This document shows, piece after piece, positions 31,866 to 34,144 of a stretch of 34,144 nt of DNA (its first letter is position 1; the number at the start of each line of letters is the position of its first letter). The notes beneath the pieces are model-generated. The model was not told the DNA's origin. It did no database searches and was given only the letters and a program-made list of their open reading frames with translations. Made by a program: the position numbers and the translations under genes. Origin of the DNA: SLST01 sp046538735 (GTDB taxonomy: Bacteria; Spirochaetota; Spirochaetia; DSM-27196; SLST01). Location: assembly GCA_046538735.1 (NCBI GenBank), contig JBKHII010000026.1:1-34144 (forward strand), given 5' to 3'.

Positions 31866-32485
31866 GGTTCCGCGTCGTCACGCTCACGATCCGACTCCTG
31901 CTCAAGCTGCTGGTCCGAGTCCGCGCAATCGGGATCGACCGAATCCCACGGCGCGGACCGCTGATCATCGCGATCAACCACATCAACTTCCTCGAGGTCC
32001 CCCTTCTCTTCATCTTGCTCAGACCGCGGAGACTGATCGGGCTTGCGAAAGTCGAGACGTGGGACAACCCGGTTCTTCGCGTCCTCGCGAACCTCTGGGA
32101 CGCGATCCCGATCCGGCGCGAGTCGGTCGACACCGCCGCGTTCCGGCGCGCCGAAGCGGAGCTGAAGCGCGGTTCCATCGTCGCGATCGCGCCCGAAGGT
32201 CTGCGGACGTACGACGGCGCGCTTCAGCGGGGCCACGCCGGAGTCGCGATGCTCGCCGCCCGCACTGGTGCGCCGGTGCTCCCGATCGCGCACCACGGAG
32301 GCGAAGCATTCTGGCGCTGCCTCAAGCGAGCGAGACGAACCAAGGTCACGGTGCGGGTCGGATCTCCGATCCGGATTCCGCCTTCGATCGGCCGGGTCGA
32401 GCGAGAGCACTACGTCCGCGAGATCATGACCGCGATCGCGCGGATGCTACCGGAGCGTTATCGCGGCTACTACGCAACTCAGTAG
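31862..32485 (+). CDS. plsC: 1-acyl-glycerol-3-phosphate acyltransferase family protein
   Basis: 207 residues. PlsC/LPLAT signatures: NHINFLE (H40-x4-E45, catalytic; Glu replaces the more usual Asp), IPIRRESVD (82-90), and PEGLRTYDG (111-119) in the place of the EGTRS block. The N-terminal hydrophobic stretch (8-22) probably anchors it in the inner membrane. It would make phosphatidic acid from lysophosphatidic acid. GTG 31862 overlaps the kinase stop; an alternative GTG two codons upstream is possible. The 3' end overlaps the convergent barrel gene by 7 bp. Confidence 0.9.
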   Translation: MRFRVVTLTIRLLLKLLVRVRAIGIDRIPRRGPLIIAINHINFLEVPLLFILLRPRRLIGLAKVETWDNPVLRVLANLWDAIPIRRESVDTAAFRRAEAELKRGSIVAIAPEGLRTYDGALQRGHAGVAMLAARTGAPVLPIAHHGGEAFWRCLKRARRTKVTVRVGSPIRIPPSIGRVEREHYVREIMTAIARMLPERYRGYYATQ

Positions 32486-33084
32486 CGATACCGCAGCGCG
32501 GTCTGAGCGTAGAGCTGGACCCGAAATGCCTCCCCCAGGTTTGTCTCCGTGATGGTCCAGTCGGCGCCGTAGCCGAACTCTGCGGGTATCGAAAAGTGCT
32601 GGAAGAGAATGATCTCGATACCGATTCCGCCGCCGGCGCCGATCTCCGCCTGGAAGCTCCCGGTCACCGCCTCGATCTCGTCCGCTGCGACCTCTTCATA
32701 GACGATCGGTATGTATCCTCGATGGTGAGCTCCCGCGAAGATGTAGAGCGATCCGGCGAGCCACGGCGCGAAGGTATCGGCGTAGACGGGCCACTGGAAG
32801 GCTCCTCCGAGATTGTAGTCGAGCGTCGTGTCGGTGAGTGAAGAACCGATCGGCAAGTACACGATGCCGCCGGCGAAGCCGAAGCCCGTACTCCCGTTCC
32901 ATCGGTGATAGTGCAATCCCGTGCCCGAGATCTCGCCGTACGCAATGCCGAGCGCGCCCGGGAACGCCTCGTAGGGAGCCACCGTGTCCGCCGGCTCCTC
33001 TGCGGTAATCACCGGGGGTACGGATAGCGCGAGAACGAAGAGTGCCATCGCGAGGGTCCTTCCTCGCAGCGAGTAACTGCTCAT
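32479..33084 (-). CDS. outer-membrane beta-barrel-like protein
   Basis: 201 residues. Signal peptide at 1-28 (RGRTLAMALFVLALSVPPVI then TAEE). The mature protein is Gly/Tyr/Phe-rich with alternating strands (GFGFAGGIVYLPIG, YNLGGAFQWPVY, WLAGSLYIFAGAHH, GAGGGIGIEIILFQHFSI) and ends in QTALRYRY, with the terminal aromatic of barrel proteins. ATG 33084 has AAGGAGA about five bases upstream, which decides the start. Role unknown; no similarity to enzymes. Confidence 0.75.
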   Translation of the reverse strand: MSSYSLRGRTLAMALFVLALSVPPVITAEEPADTVAPYEAFPGALGIAYGEISGTGLHYHRWNGSTGFGFAGGIVYLPIGSSLTDTTLDYNLGGAFQWPVYADTFAPWLAGSLYIFAGAHHRGYIPIVYEEVAADEIEAVTGSFQAEIGAGGGIGIEIILFQHFSIPAEFGYGADWTITETNLGEAFRVQLYAQTALRYRY

Positions 33085-33234
33085 GTTCTCTCCTTCGGCC
33101 GTGGCCATGATGGTTGCGGAGCCGTACACAGTCAAGAGCGAGGTCCGTCGGGGAGCCCCACCGTTTTCTCCACGCCGCAAAGAGCGTCAAGGCGCTTCTC
33201 CTCACGTCACGGGCAAGGAGTTGGCGACTACTTC

Positions 33235-33457
33235 CTGGACCCGCAGTTGCTCTATGCTGGAGTACACCCGAAGAGTTCGGATTCCATCGTCTCCTATCCA
33301 GACGGTTCCCCTTCGCCGTCTACTATCTCATGAGGACACCGTGGTCATCGTCTACCAGGTTCTCGATTTGCGGCAGAACCCCGCGTCCATACGCGACTAC
33401 CTGACGTCCGACGACCAGCCCGAACAGGAACAGCAGGCACGTGCGTCTGCTCGATAG
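33235..33457 (+). pseudogene. ParE/RelE-like toxin remnant with a frameshift
   Basis: The first part, in one frame, reads EFGFHRLLSRRFPFAVYYL, which is the middle of a ParE-type toxin. The continuation EDTVVIVYQVLDLRQNPASI is in another frame beginning at about 33332. Shifting one base near 33330 (CTC ATG AGG against CAT GAG GAC) restores one protein. The N-terminus is not readable. No partner antitoxin is next to it on the same strand. The rest of the 33085-33503 gap shows nothing else. Confidence 0.55.
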
Positions 33458-33503
33458 ACCACCTGGGGATCATCTCAGCGCCGGCGGGGACGACGGGGGT
33501 CGG

Positions 33504-33818
33504 CTAAACCGCCTTCACTTCAACCCGCAGGTCGAGATCTTTCTCGATCGTGTGCAACAACGTAGAGAGGTTCTGTGTCGTGGGATTGCCTCGACTGCTG
33601 AGCATCCGATGGAGCCCCTTTTCGTCGAAACCAGTCTGCTCAGATAGGGTCCTGAATGAGATGTGAGCGTGGACCAGATCGCGCAGTGTGGAAAGCGCGG
33701 TTTGCTTGTCGCCCTCGACGAATGCCGCAATCGCCTCCGAGAACAAGGCGGCGGTGAACTCACGGTCGGCTCGCAGACGCTCTACAACGGTCTCTCGATA
33801 TTCTCTGGTCAGTGCCAT
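33504..33818 (-). CDS. HigA-like antitoxin (DNA-binding)
   Basis: 104 residues. A C-terminal helix-turn-helix-like region, FRTLSEQTGFDEKGLHRMLS, follows a helical N-terminal part, as in antitoxins that partner the phage-Gp49/RelE-type killer protein. It neutralises the toxin by direct binding and represses the operon. The ATG at 33818 is four bases after the toxin stop, so the toxin comes first, as in HigBA-type modules. Appears intact. Confidence 0.8.
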   Translation of the reverse strand: MALTREYRETVVERLRADREFTAALFSEAIAAFVEGDKQTALSTLRDLVHAHISFRTLSEQTGFDEKGLHRMLSSRGNPTTQNLSTLLHTIEKDLDLRVEVKAV

Positions 33819-33822
33819 CCTT

Positions 33823-34144
33823 CTACCTCTTCCTCTTCCGTTCCTTGTAGGTTGTCCACCTGTCGATGGCGTTCCTGATGTCGCGAGACTGGCCACGTTT
33901 CGTGCCGCCGCCGAGCAACAGGACCACCCGCCCCTTGTCGATCCCGTAGTACACTCGGTAGCCCGGACCAAAGTCGATGCGTAGCTCTCGGACGCCCTCT
34001 CCAACTGATTTCGAGTCTCCGAAGTTGCCAAACTCCATTCGTCGAACATATCTGTCGATCCGGGCGGCGGGTGCAGCGTCCAGGCCGGTGAACCATTCAG
34101 CGAAGTAGGACTTCTCGTCTTCTACGTACTCAACCAGGCTGAAC
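33823..34144 (-). CDS. RelE/Gp49-like addiction-module toxin (5' end at window edge)
   Basis: The frame gives FSLVEYVEDEKSYFAEWF, RRMEFGNFGDSKSVGEGV, ELRIDFGPGYRVYYGIDKGR and LLLGGGTKRGQSRDI, the hallmark order of the small killer proteins of this family (about 100 residues, ribosome-dependent mRNA cleavage in relatives). Base 34144 would be the G of a start codon ATG or GTG just outside, so almost the whole gene is present. A later in-frame ATG at 34038 would lose the first 35 conserved residues. It precedes the antitoxin gene by four bases. Confidence 0.85.
   Translation of the reverse strand, partial: FSLVEYVEDEKSYFAEWFTGLDAAPAARIDRYVRRMEFGNFGDSKSVGEGVRELRIDFGPGYRVYYGIDKGRVVLLLGGGTKRGQSRDIRNAIDRWTTYKERKRKR

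Noticed and set aside
1..34144. CRISPR arrays, tRNA and rRNA genes
   Set aside because: I looked for regularly spaced direct repeats, GTTCRANNC-type T-arms and conserved rRNA stretches, and saw none; a covariance scan was not possible.

Overview
The window reads like the chromosome of a high-GC spirochaete (Spirochaetota, free-living Spirochaeta-like). This is an inference. It rests on exported proteins whose N-terminus ends in a Gly/Asn-Gly-acidic patch (FANGVEEES in the binding protein at 21462-22472, PGGANEP in the exported methyltransferase at 12838-13608), on outer-membrane barrel proteins with C-terminal aromatic residues, and on the overall gene mix. Coding density is high and short ATGA/GTGA overlaps are common. 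Base composition falls visibly at about 24.1-26.5 kb and 29.1-30.9 kb, where mobile-element debris also lies.

Left part (1-10.4 kb): the tail of an unknown gene; a TrmO-like tRNA methyltransferase divergent from an AraC/GyrI regulator; a minus-strand set of a TIM-barrel-like unknown and an NMT1-type ABC importer (binding protein, ATPase, permease); an outer-membrane barrel protein; a small XRE repressor with an overlapping tiny ORF, divergent from an MFS exporter and an M28 peptidase; then a protein that joins a PTS EIIA-like domain, a middle domain and a C-terminal diadenylate cyclase (c-di-AMP synthase) domain.

Middle (10.4-23.4 kb, all minus strand): an MFS transporter, an F420-ligase-family protein, an HtrA protease, an exported isoaspartyl methyltransferase and a large membrane protein with a spermidine-synthase-like domain; then a gap with a broken gene and a group II intron fragment; then a GntR regulator followed by a binding protein, fused permease, ATPase and calcineurin-like phosphoesterase, with a perfect 8-8-8 palindrome between regulator and binding protein.

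Right part (23.4-34.1 kb): IS91-type remnant, a serine hydrolase lipoprotein and a Crp/Fnr regulator; a second M28 peptidase followed by a CPBP protease and, just behind it, a decayed piece of a second copy of the EIIA-cyclase gene; a foreign-looking terpenoid-cyclase-fold protein; an IS3 end; scrambled toxin-antitoxin remnants; a lipid kinase/acyltransferase pair; a barrel protein; a frameshifted ParE-like remnant; and an apparently intact toxin-antitoxin pair cut by the window edge.

Two signals deserve most attention. One is the EIIA-cyclase fusion and its decayed duplicate, each preceded by an M28 peptidase gene. The other is a recurring extended -10 box (TGNTANNNT or close) placed 6-11 bases before the start codon of at least eight genes, with no Shine-Dalgarno, which points to systematic leaderless transcription.
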